DNA of 17,618 nucleotides from Bacteroidales bacterium (GCA_019416425.1 DXXK01000003.1:1-17618); one strand, 5' to 3'. Positions 1 through 8,339 are shown, numbered from the stretch's first letter. Program-made: numbers and translations. The notes: generated from the sequence alone by a model not told the origin.

Positions 1-705
1 GCTGTATCCGACCGAGAGGGTCAGGGAATGGCTGAGACGTTTGTGGGGTGGCTCGTATCTGTGGCCGTCGGGAAAGGTCACGTTGCGGCGACCGGCATAG
101 TAGTCCAGGTCGGAAAGGCCATAGTTGAGGCCTATCAATACCCGCTGGTATGCGAAATTCAACGATACACGCGCGTTCCAGTAAAACCATCTCAACCCGT
201 GGTTCGGGAATTTCATTGACTCCAGTCCCGGCATCGCCCCGTATGGATCGGGGCGGAACTCATAGGTCATAGAATTGCGCGACGGTATGGCAAGACTGAC
301 TCCAGGCTCAGCCTGAAACCATAACCGCAATTCACCGTCCCCGCTCTGCCACACGTTCGGCGACTTCACCACAAAGGCTGGCTTGAAGATAATCCACGCC
401 ACATTCCGGTCGGAATCCTGCAGCCATGCCTCGCGGCCATTGATCATGATGCTGGATCTCTCATTACCGAACTGGCTGGTCATCTCAAAACCCAGGGACA
501 CACCTAAATATCTATGGAAACTCCACTGGATTGCAGGCTCGACAATCCACGGACCTCCTGCATTGTTCAGATAGAATCCGCCGTACAGCATGGCGGTAAA
601 CGCCCTCTGCCTGTCGGCTTCCTCCGCCATCGCCGGTCTCACTCCCGACCAGGCCATAACAGCCAGCAACAGACACAATATCCTAAACTTCATAGTATTC
701 TTCAT
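1..705 (-). CDS. Outer-membrane beta-barrel protein, partial at C-terminus
   Basis: This reading frame is open from ATG at 705 to the window edge (235 codons, no stop). The protein starts with a typical Sec signal peptide: basic N-terminus, hydrophobic run LCLLLAVMAW, and a likely cleavage after AMA at residue 27. The rest is rich in aromatic residues with alternating hydrophobic and polar stretches, as in beta-barrel strands. The last visible residues, LTLSVGYS, resemble the final strand of an outer-membrane barrel, which often ends in an aromatic residue, so probably only a few residues are missing. A second in-frame ATG at 693 (residue 5) could also be the start. The gene begins 13 bases after the stop of the helicase-nuclease gene on the same strand, so cotranscription is likely. 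No specific family or cargo is recognised. Confidence 0.75.
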   Translation of the reverse strand, partial: MKNTMKFRILCLLLAVMAWSGVRPAMAEEADRQRAFTAMLYGGFYLNNAGGPWIVEPAIQWSFHRYLGVSLGFEMTSQFGNERSSIMINGREAWLQDSDRNVAWIIFKPAFVVKSPNVWQSGDGELRLWFQAEPGVSLAIPSRNSMTYEFRPDPYGAMPGLESMKFPNHGLRWFYWNARVSLNFAYQRVLIGLNYGLSDLDYYAGRRNVTFPDGHRYEPPHKRLSHSLTLSVGYS

Positions 706-718
706 ATGATTATTCAGA

Positions 719-3700
719 TTAGTGCGAGGCCTCTAACAGGCGCCGCGAGGGATCCGGCTCGAAGACATACCACAGCCAGCCGATGACGCGCTCGTAGCCC
801 GCCTGCTTCATGAGCCGGACGTAATTCTCCACCTGACAGCGGTACCTGCGGTCGCTCTCCGCGGTACGATGTCCGAACTTGTAGTCCACGATTTCCACGC
901 TGCCGTCATCGTAAATCATGATGCGATCCGGCCGACGCAGCGTCTCATCCAGCTTCAGCACCGCACGCTCGTTGACGACCCTGCAGGACGCTCCGCCAAA
1001 CCATCTGTCTACCACCGGATTCATACCCGGAGCCACATGCGCCCGCAGCTCCTTCATGACCTCCGAGCCATCCGGAACTATACCCGAAACCTCCACACGA
1101 CGGATCTCGCGCGGGAGGTCGGCAAACGACTTGACGCCCTCCATCACTGCGTGGCAAACATTGCCCGTGGACCGTGGATTGCTGCTGTCCTCCTCGTCAC
1201 CGCCGTCATCCGCGTCATCATTATAATCCGGCAACGACACCTGGCGCATCTTTACCTTATCCCCCACCATAATGCTGGGATAATCCGTCAGCTCCCTCTT
1301 TGCCGGACCCGAAGGCTTCTCATCACACTCGTCCTTCTTCTCGACATACTTCTCGACCGGCTTGTCTCCGTAGGACACGACAACGGTCGCCTTCTCCTCG
1401 TTCAACTCAGTGACAAGAGCGCACGGATCGAAGTCCTTCTCAGGATTGTCAGGATTACATTCCTCATAGCCGACAAAATCCATCAACAGGTCGTACACGC
1501 TCTTGCAACCCTTCTCCTGTCTGCTTGGCTGAGAGGCGAATATGTACAGCTCGTTCTTGGCGCGGGTGAAAGTCACATACAGCAGATTCAGCGAGTCGAT
1601 GGTCTCCAGCTCGTAATTCATGTACAGGATATCCTGCAACGACGTGCCCTCCAGACTCTTGGTGATGTTGACCGGTATGTAGGGAGGGAACCGCTTCTCG
1701 ATGTCCGGATCCGGAATCCTAAGGTCCTCCTTGCTTACCCATACCCACTCCTTGCCCGAGACATAGTCGCCCAGACGCGTACCGACGCTCAGCGGATTGG
1801 TCACGATGACCACCGGGAACTCCAGACCCTTGGACTTGTGCGAGGTCATGATCCGGATGGCGTTGGCATCCTCGGGCGACGATATTGACCTGGTGAGCTT
1901 GACACGGTCCCACCACGTAAGGAACGAAGGAAGATCCGCCGGATGGCCGTCGCAATACTCCAGCACGGCATCCTGGAACGCCGCCAGGTATGGTGCACCG
2001 GCCTGACGGACGGACCGGGACACGAAACTGCTGATCACAGCCTCGACCAGCGCCGGCAACGCAAGCGACTGCATGTCATCAAGCATGTCACGGATGGCGC
2101 CTAAGTCTATATCCTCCTTCATGAAGCTCTCCATGCACTGCGACATGGTCATGTCCGGATGCATCTGATGGTAGAGCAGCAGATGGCTCTCCAGCTCATG
2201 GATGTTTCCGACACCATAGCGGCGCCTTGCTTCCTCGTCGCGGACCTCAGGCTTCACGCCGCGCGCCACTGTGCGCAGCACGATCTCAACCTGACGCACC
2301 GCCGTCGAGTTGCCTACCAGAAGCGACTGCTCACTGACGAACTGGAGCTGTTCCGCGCCCGGATGCTCCATATTATAATCCATCAGGGCCTGCACCATCA
2401 AGGTGCCGCTCACGTTGTCACGGGCCAGTATGCATATATCTTTCGGCTCATATCCACGGTCCAGGGCATCGAGTATCAGGTCCAGCGCCTGCCGCTCCAC
2501 CGCGGGACGGTCCACAACGGCTCCCCTCTCGGGCTTATTGGCCAGTATAAGCTCGACATAGCCCCGCTCCTTCTTGTGTATGGCCTGCTTGACGTCACAG
2601 TAGAGGCTGCCTAATTTCCTTGACAAAGCCTCCTTGGCGGTGTCATCACGCTCCACGGCATCGTGGAGGTTGCTGATTATGTAATGGAACAGATTGTTGT
2701 TCCATTCCACTATCCGGCGGTCGCTCCTCCAGTTGGTGTTCTCCCCGGGGGTGTTGCCCTTGATATTGACGCTGCCTTCCAGTTCATACGGGACTTTGGA
2801 GTTGATCAGCTCGTAATCGGCGTTGCGGAAACGGTAGATGCTCTGCTTGGCGTCACCGATTATCAGGTTATCGTTGCCGTTGGCCAGGCTCTCCAGCACC
2901 AGCGGCCGCAGGTTGCGCCACTGCAGCGACGACGTGTCCTGGAACTCGTCCACCAGCAGGTGGCTCAGATAGTTGCCCATCCTCTCATAGACAAACGGCG
3001 TGTCCGACGGCCCGATTATGGCGTTCAGTATCAGCGAGGTCTCGCCCAGCTCGATGGAATCGTTCTCGGCCAGGTACTCACGCCGCTTGCGGCTCACGGC
3101 CTTCAGCAGTCCCAAGAACGGAAAACTGACCCGCAACGCCCCCCACAGCTTGCCCCATGGGTCCTGGAACGTCGCCTCCCACTGTCGGTATTCCTCCTCC
3201 ATCCGCAGGGTCAGCCCCTTGATGTCGCGCCACAGGTCCGGAAACTGCCTGGCCTCCTTGCTGACAGGTCCGCCGCTCCAGACCTTCTCCGCCGGGAACG
3301 TCACCTTGGGAGGCTTGTCGTACCGGCATTCCGTCAGGATCTTGGCCGCCGTCCTGTACGGTCTGGCAACATCACCGCGACCCTCACGGTATGCATCGCT
3401 CACTATCAATGACGTCAGCTTATGGGCGGTCGCCGTGACTCTGGCGAATGTCTTCCTGCGTCTGTCCCGGAATTCATTCTCGATATCGGCATACAGCTGG
3501 TACAGGTCTACACCGGAATCCAGATATGTGTCCAGCTCATCGCGCTTCTCGCGGTAGTCCTCGGTGTCAATGTTTGAGAACTTGCCCAGCAGCGACGAGT
3601 AGGGGGTGTCGCCCCATCTGCCGCCGTCGCTCTTCTGGAACACGTTCCATTTATGCCCCGGCTCGTTGTCCATGATAAGCTTGAGCCAACGGCGCGTCTC

Positions 3701-4237
3701 GCGGATGTCACGGTCCTTGACCTCGCTGTCCACATCGTCCAGTACGCTGTTCAGACCCATACGGCTCACATACTTGCTCTCCAGCTCCACCTGGTAGCTG
3801 TCGGCCAGGTTGGACTCGTAGGCAAACGTGCGCAGCACGCTCTGGAAGAAGGCATCGATGGTCGATACGTTGAAGTCGGAATAGTTGTTGAGCAGCGTCT
3901 TCAGCGCCACGACGGCTGCATCCCGCACCTCCTGGGGGGTTGCATGCAGCTCCTCGGTGAAATCCTTCATATAGTCGGGCCACTTCTTCTGGTCCGGGCC
4001 GGGCCGGTACTGCGCCAGCGCGTCGAGCTTCTCCACGATACGCATCTGCATCTCGTTCGTGGCCTTGTTGGTGAAAGTTATGGCCAGTATCTGCCCCAGC
4101 GCGGACGGAATCTCCGCAGCCTTGCGCAGTCGATAGTGACCATCCTCCTCCTTGACGGCAATCAGGAACCGTAGGAAATATCTCGTCAGGGCGTAAGTCT
4201 TGCCCGACCCTGCCGAAGCGCGCTGCAAGTCTACCAT
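719..4237 (-). CDS. addA: UvrD/RecB-type ATP-dependent helicase-nuclease (AddA-like)
   Basis: This 1172-residue protein has all superfamily 1A helicase motifs in order: Walker A ASAGSGKT (7-14), motif Ia TFTNKAT (54-60), motif II VDEFQDT (429-435), motif III GDAKQSIYRFR (461-471), NWRSD (502-506), motif V MTSHKSKGLEFP (797-808) and motif VI LLYVTFTRAK (885-894). The C-terminus carries a RecB-family PD-(D/E)XK nuclease: GNVCH (1025-1029), D1104 in RPDR, VDYK (1117-1120) and the QxxxY motif Q1135-Y1139. Both helicase and nuclease centres therefore look intact. The family unwinds and resects double-strand breaks for RecA-mediated repair, normally with an AddB-like partner. No such partner is visible here; the preceding gene is SUI1-like. 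A 71-base gap with an imperfect repeat lies upstream. Start ATG 4237 puts Walker A at the extreme N-terminus, as usual in this family. The symbol is by family resemblance. Confidence 0.93.
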   Translation of the reverse strand: MVDLQRASAGSGKTYALTRYFLRFLIAVKEEDGHYRLRKAAEIPSALGQILAITFTNKATNEMQMRIVEKLDALAQYRPGPDQKKWPDYMKDFTEELHATPQEVRDAAVVALKTLLNNYSDFNVSTIDAFFQSVLRTFAYESNLADSYQVELESKYVSRMGLNSVLDDVDSEVKDRDIRETRRWLKLIMDNEPGHKWNVFQKSDGGRWGDTPYSSLLGKFSNIDTEDYREKRDELDTYLDSGVDLYQLYADIENEFRDRRRKTFARVTATAHKLTSLIVSDAYREGRGDVARPYRTAAKILTECRYDKPPKVTFPAEKVWSGGPVSKEARQFPDLWRDIKGLTLRMEEEYRQWEATFQDPWGKLWGALRVSFPFLGLLKAVSRKRREYLAENDSIELGETSLILNAIIGPSDTPFVYERMGNYLSHLLVDEFQDTSSLQWRNLRPLVLESLANGNDNLIIGDAKQSIYRFRNADYELINSKVPYELEGSVNIKGNTPGENTNWRSDRRIVEWNNNLFHYIISNLHDAVERDDTAKEALSRKLGSLYCDVKQAIHKKERGYVELILANKPERGAVVDRPAVERQALDLILDALDRGYEPKDICILARDNVSGTLMVQALMDYNMEHPGAEQLQFVSEQSLLVGNSTAVRQVEIVLRTVARGVKPEVRDEEARRRYGVGNIHELESHLLLYHQMHPDMTMSQCMESFMKEDIDLGAIRDMLDDMQSLALPALVEAVISSFVSRSVRQAGAPYLAAFQDAVLEYCDGHPADLPSFLTWWDRVKLTRSISSPEDANAIRIMTSHKSKGLEFPVVIVTNPLSVGTRLGDYVSGKEWVWVSKEDLRIPDPDIEKRFPPYIPVNITKSLEGTSLQDILYMNYELETIDSLNLLYVTFTRAKNELYIFASQPSRQEKGCKSVYDLLMDFVGYEECNPDNPEKDFDPCALVTELNEEKATVVVSYGDKPVEKYVEKKDECDEKPSGPAKRELTDYPSIMVGDKVKMRQVSLPDYNDDADDGGDEEDSSNPRSTGNVCHAVMEGVKSFADLPREIRRVEVSGIVPDGSEVMKELRAHVAPGMNPVVDRWFGGASCRVVNERAVLKLDETLRRPDRIMIYDDGSVEIVDYKFGHRTAESDRRYRCQVENYVRLMKQAGYERVIGWLWYVFEPDPSRRLLEASH

Positions 4238-4242
4238 ATCAA

Positions 4243-4309
4243 CACCTCGTAACTCGTAACTACGACCTATTGCTTCATGTCACCTCGTAACTATGTAACT
4301 ATGACTTAT
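4243..4309. repeat. Imperfect tandem direct repeat built on GTAACT
   Basis: Two copies of a 28-29 base unit lie at 4243-4270 and 4281-4309. Both begin CACCTCGTAACT and end in a GACYTAT-like stretch; they differ at a few positions and by one base of length. Each copy contains the hexamer GTAACT twice, so the core occurs four times. The repeat fills nearly the whole gap between the SUI1-like and helicase genes, and copy 2 touches the SUI1 stop codon. I cannot assign it to a named repeat family. Confidence 0.7.
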
Positions 4310-4641
4310 CACTTGACTCTGTATCCGAACTCCTGCAACAGCCGGCGGACCTTGTCCACCAGGTCGCCCTGGATCAGAATCTCGCCGCCGCGTGCCGAAC
4401 CGCCCACGCCGAGCGACCGTTTCAGCCGGCTGGCCACTTCCTGCAGCTCGCTGTCGGGACATTCGAAACCCTCGACTATCGTCGCCACCTTGCCGGCGCG
4501 GCCCTTACGTTCCTTCAGCACATGCAGCGGAGCCTTCTGTACACCCCGAGGCGTATCCCCGACAGCCGGTGACCGGACATCGTCCCCCTCGGAAAGGTCG
4601 CCGCTCTGCAACAGCGACCCCAGCGCATCCTTCCAGTCCAT
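4309..4641 (-). CDS. SUI1/eIF1-like translation initiation factor (YciH type)
   Basis: This 110-residue protein has a variable N-terminal half and a C-terminal SUI1 fold. Family features visible are the basic ERKGRAGKVATIVEGF segment, then LKRSLGVGGSA, GEILIQGD and a C-terminal VRRLLQEFGY helix. In eIF1 and bacterial YciH this domain binds the small ribosomal subunit and affects start-codon fidelity; the role in Bacteroidota is not established. ATG 4641 is chosen because it lies two bases after the TGA of the upstream lipoprotein gene (4644-4646), suggesting translational coupling. An in-frame TTG at 4647 would add two residues and overlap that stop. The gene sits inside the leftward cluster and probably shares the promoter at 5786-5817. 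Confidence 0.9.
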   Translation of the reverse strand: MDWKDALGSLLQSGDLSEGDDVRSPAVGDTPRGVQKAPLHVLKERKGRAGKVATIVEGFECPDSELQEVASRLKRSLGVGGSARGGEILIQGDLVDKVRRLLQEFGYRVK

Positions 4642-4643
4642 GA

Positions 4644-5732
4644 TCAATAGGAAGCGAGTTTCTTCTGCAGTTCCTCAAGCGACGCGGCGCGGTCGCGGAG
4701 ATCGCCGGCGGCATCGTAGATGAAGAAGGTCGGGAGCGAGCCGACGTTGTAGTCACGCAGGGCCGTCGAGCCGGTGCCGGCGGGATCCAGCACCGTGGTC
4801 CAGGGCAGGTTGCGTGCCGCCTCGCGCCATGCGTACTGGTCGGCGTCGAAGCTTACGTGGTAGAACTTCACGTTGCCGCCACGCGAGTTGTAGATGCGTG
4901 CCAGCTGAATGTTGAACGCCGGCGATTCCTGCTCATTCATCATGCCGAACACAACAACCACGGGACTTCCCTTGCCCACCATGTCCGTGAGCTTCACGTT
5001 CTGCTGGTTCTCGTTCTGCAGGTCGATATCCAGCACCTTCAGCTCCGTGGCCTCCACCACGTTGCGCCTGCCCATGTCGGAGTTACGCTTGCGCATGAAC
5101 TCCACCGCGGCCTGGCGCACCATCTTGCCGTGAGGATCCTGAGGCTTGAACATCTCGAACTGAGTGGCCACTGCTGCGTAGTACTTCGTGTCCGTCGGAT
5201 CCGAGGGATCGAACAGCGGTTTGCCGTCCACCACCTTGGTCAGTATGTAGTAGCTCATGATGGCGCCCTGGCTGTCCTGGATGTAGTCGGCGTAGACCTG
5301 GCGCTTGAACCTGCCGGCGTCGGCGCTGTCGGCTGCGGCAAACTGATGGAGGTCCTTCTCGAACCTGGCCATACGCTCGGCCTGCGGCGTCCCCGTCAGC
5401 GTGTATCGGTAGGCGAAACCGTCGGCATTTGTGCTGAGATGCAGCGTCTCGATGGAGTCCACAGGCATGTAGATGGAGTTGCCGTCCAGCGTAAGCCGGT
5501 AGATCTCAGGACATGCCGGAGCCGGCGACTTGACGCTGAACGCACCGTCCTTGCCGATCTTGACGGAATCCATCACCACCCAGCGTCCATTGTAATCCGC
5601 CTTGGCCAGAGTCATAGTCTTGCCCTCCGCGCCGGCCACATCTCCCTCTATCTTGAACTCGGCCTCGCGATGGCAGCCCGCGCCGAGTACCGCGGCGATG
5701 CCCACGGCCAGCAGAATCCTTGTTGTCTTCAT
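4644..5732 (-). CDS. DUF4369/redoxin-like lipoprotein lacking active-site cysteines
   Basis: The 362-residue product begins with a lipoprotein signal ending in LGAGC, predicting lipidation of Cys20 and attachment to a membrane facing the periplasm. Residues about 25-110 (FKIEGDVAGAEGKTMTLAK onward) match the DUF4369 domain common in Bacteroidota redoxin lipoproteins. Residues about 245-362 look like an AhpC/TSA or TlpA-type thioredoxin fold: a VKLTDMVGKGSPVVVVFG strand region, and the cis-proline loop GSLPTFFIYD with P334. The site where relatives carry WCxxC reads FGMMNEQESPAF (about 262-273) with no cysteine. The only cysteines are Cys20 and Cys74. Classical thiol-disulfide exchange is therefore unlikely, and a binding or chaperone role is possible. 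It is the first gene of the leftward cluster, preceded by a well-formed promoter. Confidence 0.88.
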   Translation of the reverse strand: MKTTRILLAVGIAAVLGAGCHREAEFKIEGDVAGAEGKTMTLAKADYNGRWVVMDSVKIGKDGAFSVKSPAPACPEIYRLTLDGNSIYMPVDSIETLHLSTNADGFAYRYTLTGTPQAERMARFEKDLHQFAAADSADAGRFKRQVYADYIQDSQGAIMSYYILTKVVDGKPLFDPSDPTDTKYYAAVATQFEMFKPQDPHGKMVRQAAVEFMRKRNSDMGRRNVVEATELKVLDIDLQNENQQNVKLTDMVGKGSPVVVVFGMMNEQESPAFNIQLARIYNSRGGNVKFYHVSFDADQYAWREAARNLPWTTVLDPAGTGSTALRDYNVGSLPTFFIYDAAGDLRDRAASLEELQKKLASY

Positions 5733-5785
5733 ATCTCAAAAAGTCGTTTTTCCATCTATTGGATTTGCAGTTTTTAATTTACCCA

Positions 5786-5817
5786 CAAAGTTAACACAAA
5801 TCCATATAATTTGCAAG
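5786..5817 (-). promoter_or_regulatory. Leftward sigma-ABfr-type promoter for the lipoprotein cluster
   Basis: On the minus strand the -7 box is TAACTTTG (5786-5793), an exact TAnnTTTG match. The -33 element is CTTG (5814-5817), with 20 bases between its G and the -7 box. The predicted transcript starts near 5780, giving a leader of roughly 45-50 bases before ATG 5732. The matrix is the known Bacteroidota primary-sigma consensus; activity is inferred. Confidence 0.75.
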
Positions 5818-5818
5818 G

Positions 5819-5850
5819 TTTGTTAATGTCAGGATTTTTTGTTAACTTTG
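5819..5850 (+). promoter_or_regulatory. Rightward sigma-ABfr-type promoter for pnp
   Basis: TTTG at 5819-5822 and TAACTTTG at 5843-5850 are separated by 20 bases, an exact consensus match. Transcription would begin near 5856, leaving a leader of about 150 bases before the pnp ATG. The -33 element lies one base from the -33 element of the opposite-facing promoter, so the two promoters are back to back. Confidence 0.78.
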
Positions 5851-5929
5851 CGGAGTTTTGCATCTCTGAGCCACGTTTGGCACGGAATTTGCACTTAAAC
5901 ACCAATAAAGTATTATCTGTAAGAGGATA

Positions 5930-6049
5930 ATGGAATACACCGTAGGCGGCCCAGGCCGTTTCGACGACAAAAAGCAAACAACGAATAGCGAAACAATAAA
6001 GATTTATGAATCCAATCAAGAAGAGCATCATGCTTCCCGACGGTCGTGA
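5930..6049 (+). CDS. Possible short leader ORF overlapping the start of pnp
   Basis: An ATG at 5930 opens a 39-codon frame ending in TGA at 6047-6049, in a different frame from pnp and overlapping its first 44 bases. The peptide begins MEYTVGGPGRFDDKK and has no recognisable domain. The sequence just before the ATG, AAGAGGATA, is the most Shine-Dalgarno-like stretch in the pnp leader, while the pnp start itself is in an A/T-rich context typical of this phylum. Translation of this frame would run across the pnp start. It could equally be a chance ORF. Confidence 0.25.
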   Translation: MEYTVGGPGRFDDKKQTTNSETIKIYESNQEEHHASRRS

Positions 6050-8318
6050 GATAACGATCGAGACCGGCAAGCTGGCCAAGCAGGCCGACGGTGCTGTTGA
6101 GTTGCGCATGGGCAACACGATGTTGCTGGCAACCGTATGTTCGGCCCAGGAGGCCGGCGAGGGCGTTGACTTCATGCCCCTGACTGTAGAGTACAAAGAA
6201 AAATACGCATCCATCGGTCGTTATCCCGGTGGATTCCTTAAGAGGGAGGGCCGCAGCAACGACTACGAGATCCTGACCTCGCGACTGGTGGACCGCGTTC
6301 TGCGTCCCCTGTTCCCCGACAACTATCACGCTGAGACGTTCGTGAACGTCATCCTGTTCTCGGCCGACGAGAACGACGCTCCCGACGCACTGGCCGGACT
6401 GGCAGCTTCCGCAGCCCTGGCATGCAGCGACATTCCCTTCAACGGACCTATCTCAGAAGTACGTATAGCACGCGTTGACGGCGAGTGGGTCATCAACCCT
6501 ACTTTCGACCAGATCGCCAAGTCCGACATCGAGCTGATGGTCGGCGCCACCTACGACAACATCATGATGGTGGAGGGCGAGATGAACGAGGTCAGCGAGG
6601 CCGAGCTCCTCGAGGCCCTCAAGATGGCGCACGCCGAGATCAAGAAGCAGTGCCAGGCCGTCATGGAGCTGGAGAAGGAAGCCGGCAAGACCGTAAAGCG
6701 CGAGTACAACCACGAGATCAACGACGAGGCCCTGCGCGCCGACGTCCACGACAAGTGCTACGACAAGGCCTACGCCATCGCCAAGACCGGAAGCGCCGAC
6801 AAGCAGTGGCGCAACGCGTCGTTCGACGCGATCTGCGAGGAGTACATCGCCAACCTCCCCGAGATGACCGAGGAGCAGCTGGCACTCTACAACGAGGACC
6901 AGCGCGTGGCAATGGTGAAGCGCTACTACCACGACGTGGAGAAGGAGGCAATGCGCCGCTGCGTCCTGGACGAGGGTATCCGTCTGGATGGCCGTAAGAC
7001 CGACGAGATCCGCCCCATCTGGTGCGAGGTCGACTATCTCCCGGGCCCTCACGGATGCGCCATCTTCACCCGTGGCGAGACACAGGCTCTGGTAACGACC
7101 ACACTCGGCACCACCCTGGACGAGAAGATCGTGGACAACGTCCTGGACCAGAGCAAGGAGCGTTTCCTGCTGCACTACAACTTCCCGCCCTTCAGCACAG
7201 GCGAGGCCAAGGCACAGCGAGGCACAGGCCGTCGCGAGATCGGCCACGGCAACCTGGCGCACCGCGCACTGAAGCGCATGTTCCCCGACAACTTCCCCTA
7301 CACCTGCCGCATTGTCAGCGACATCCTGGAGTCCAACGGCTCCTCGTCCATGGCTACCGTCTGCGGCGGCACGCTGTCGCTGCTTGACGCCGGCGTCAAG
7401 ATGAAGCGCCCCGTGGCCGGTGTGGCCATGGGCCTGATCAGCGACGCGGGCAACATCAAGTACGCCATCCTGAGCGATATCCTCGGTGACGAGGACCACC
7501 TGGGCGACATGGACTTCAAGGTGACCGGTACCGAGAAGGGTATCACCGCCACACAGATGGACATCAAGTGCGACGGCCTGAGCTACGAGGTTCTGGAGAA
7601 GGCTCTGAACCAGGCCCGCGAGGGACGCCTGCACATCCTGAACATAATCCACGACACCATCCCCGAGGCCCGCGAGGACTACAAGCCCCACGTACCGCGT
7701 CTGGTCACCATCGACATCCCCAAGGAGATGATAGGCGCCGTGATCGGCCCGCAAGGCAAGGTGATCCAGGGTATCCAGGAGGAGACCGGAACCACCATCA
7801 GCATCGACGAGGACGAGAACACCGGCCTGGGCCATGTGGAGATCGCCTCGAAGGACAAGGCAAGCATCGACGCCGCACTGGCCAAGATCAAGGCCATCGT
7901 GGCTCAGCCCGAGGAGGGTGAGATCTACGAGGGTACCGTCCGCTCGATCCTGGACTTCGGCGCGTTCGTCGAGTTCATGCCCGGCCGCGACGGCCTGCTC
8001 CACATCTCCGAGATCTCCTGGGACCGTCTGGACTCCATGGAGGACAGCGGCCTGAAGGAGGGAGACAAGCTGAAGGTGAAGCTGATCGAGATCGACAAGA
8101 AGACCGGCAAGTTCCGCCTGTCCACCCGCGTGCTGACCCCGAAGCCCGAGGGCTACGTGGAGCGCGAGGCTCGTCCCCGTCGCGAAGGCGGCGATCGCGG
8201 TCCCCGTCCGCGTCGTGACGGCGACCGTAACGACCGTGGTCCCCGCAACGACCGCGGACCCCGTGGCGACCGTCCCCAGCGCACCTTCACCCCGCGCGAC
8301 AAGAAAGACAAGGACTGA
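6006..8318 (+). CDS. pnp: Polynucleotide phosphorylase with Arg/Gly/Asp-rich tail
   Basis: This 770-residue enzyme degrades RNA 3' to 5' by phosphorolysis, releasing nucleoside diphosphates. Domains in order are the first RNase PH domain (about 1-220), an all-helical linker, the second RNase PH domain (about 327-560) with GRREIGHGNLAHRAL, ESNGSSSMATVCGG and the acidic GDMDFKVTGT segment, a KH domain with GxxG at 581-584 (GPQG), and an S1 domain (about 637-705). The catalytic core looks complete. After S1 comes a ~55-residue low-complexity tail from about 716, rich in Arg, Gly, Asp and Pro with repeated DRGPR; E. coli PNPase (711 aa) has no such tail. The gene has its own promoter, a ~150-base leader, and a terminator 21 bases after the stop. 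Confidence 0.98.
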   Translation: MNPIKKSIMLPDGREITIETGKLAKQADGAVELRMGNTMLLATVCSAQEAGEGVDFMPLTVEYKEKYASIGRYPGGFLKREGRSNDYEILTSRLVDRVLRPLFPDNYHAETFVNVILFSADENDAPDALAGLAASAALACSDIPFNGPISEVRIARVDGEWVINPTFDQIAKSDIELMVGATYDNIMMVEGEMNEVSEAELLEALKMAHAEIKKQCQAVMELEKEAGKTVKREYNHEINDEALRADVHDKCYDKAYAIAKTGSADKQWRNASFDAICEEYIANLPEMTEEQLALYNEDQRVAMVKRYYHDVEKEAMRRCVLDEGIRLDGRKTDEIRPIWCEVDYLPGPHGCAIFTRGETQALVTTTLGTTLDEKIVDNVLDQSKERFLLHYNFPPFSTGEAKAQRGTGRREIGHGNLAHRALKRMFPDNFPYTCRIVSDILESNGSSSMATVCGGTLSLLDAGVKMKRPVAGVAMGLISDAGNIKYAILSDILGDEDHLGDMDFKVTGTEKGITATQMDIKCDGLSYEVLEKALNQAREGRLHILNIIHDTIPEAREDYKPHVPRLVTIDIPKEMIGAVIGPQGKVIQGIQEETGTTISIDEDENTGLGHVEIASKDKASIDAALAKIKAIVAQPEEGEIYEGTVRSILDFGAFVEFMPGRDGLLHISEISWDRLDSMEDSGLKEGDKLKVKLIEIDKKTGKFRLSTRVLTPKPEGYVEREARPRREGGDRGPRPRRDGDRNDRGPRNDRGPRGDRPQRTFTPRDKKDKD

Positions 8319-8339
8319 TCCCAAACCTGAATAAACAGC

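Noticed and set aside
4857..5777. 306-codon plus-strand frame opposite the lipoprotein gene
   Set aside because: The minus strand carries a lipobox and recognisable domains; the plus frame has none and runs into the divergent promoter region.
6453..8324. Very long minus-strand open frame opposite pnp (623 codons)
   Set aside because: It is an antisense shadow of pnp, caused by high GC and codon bias. The translation is Val/Leu/Gly/His low-complexity without motifs, while pnp is unambiguous.
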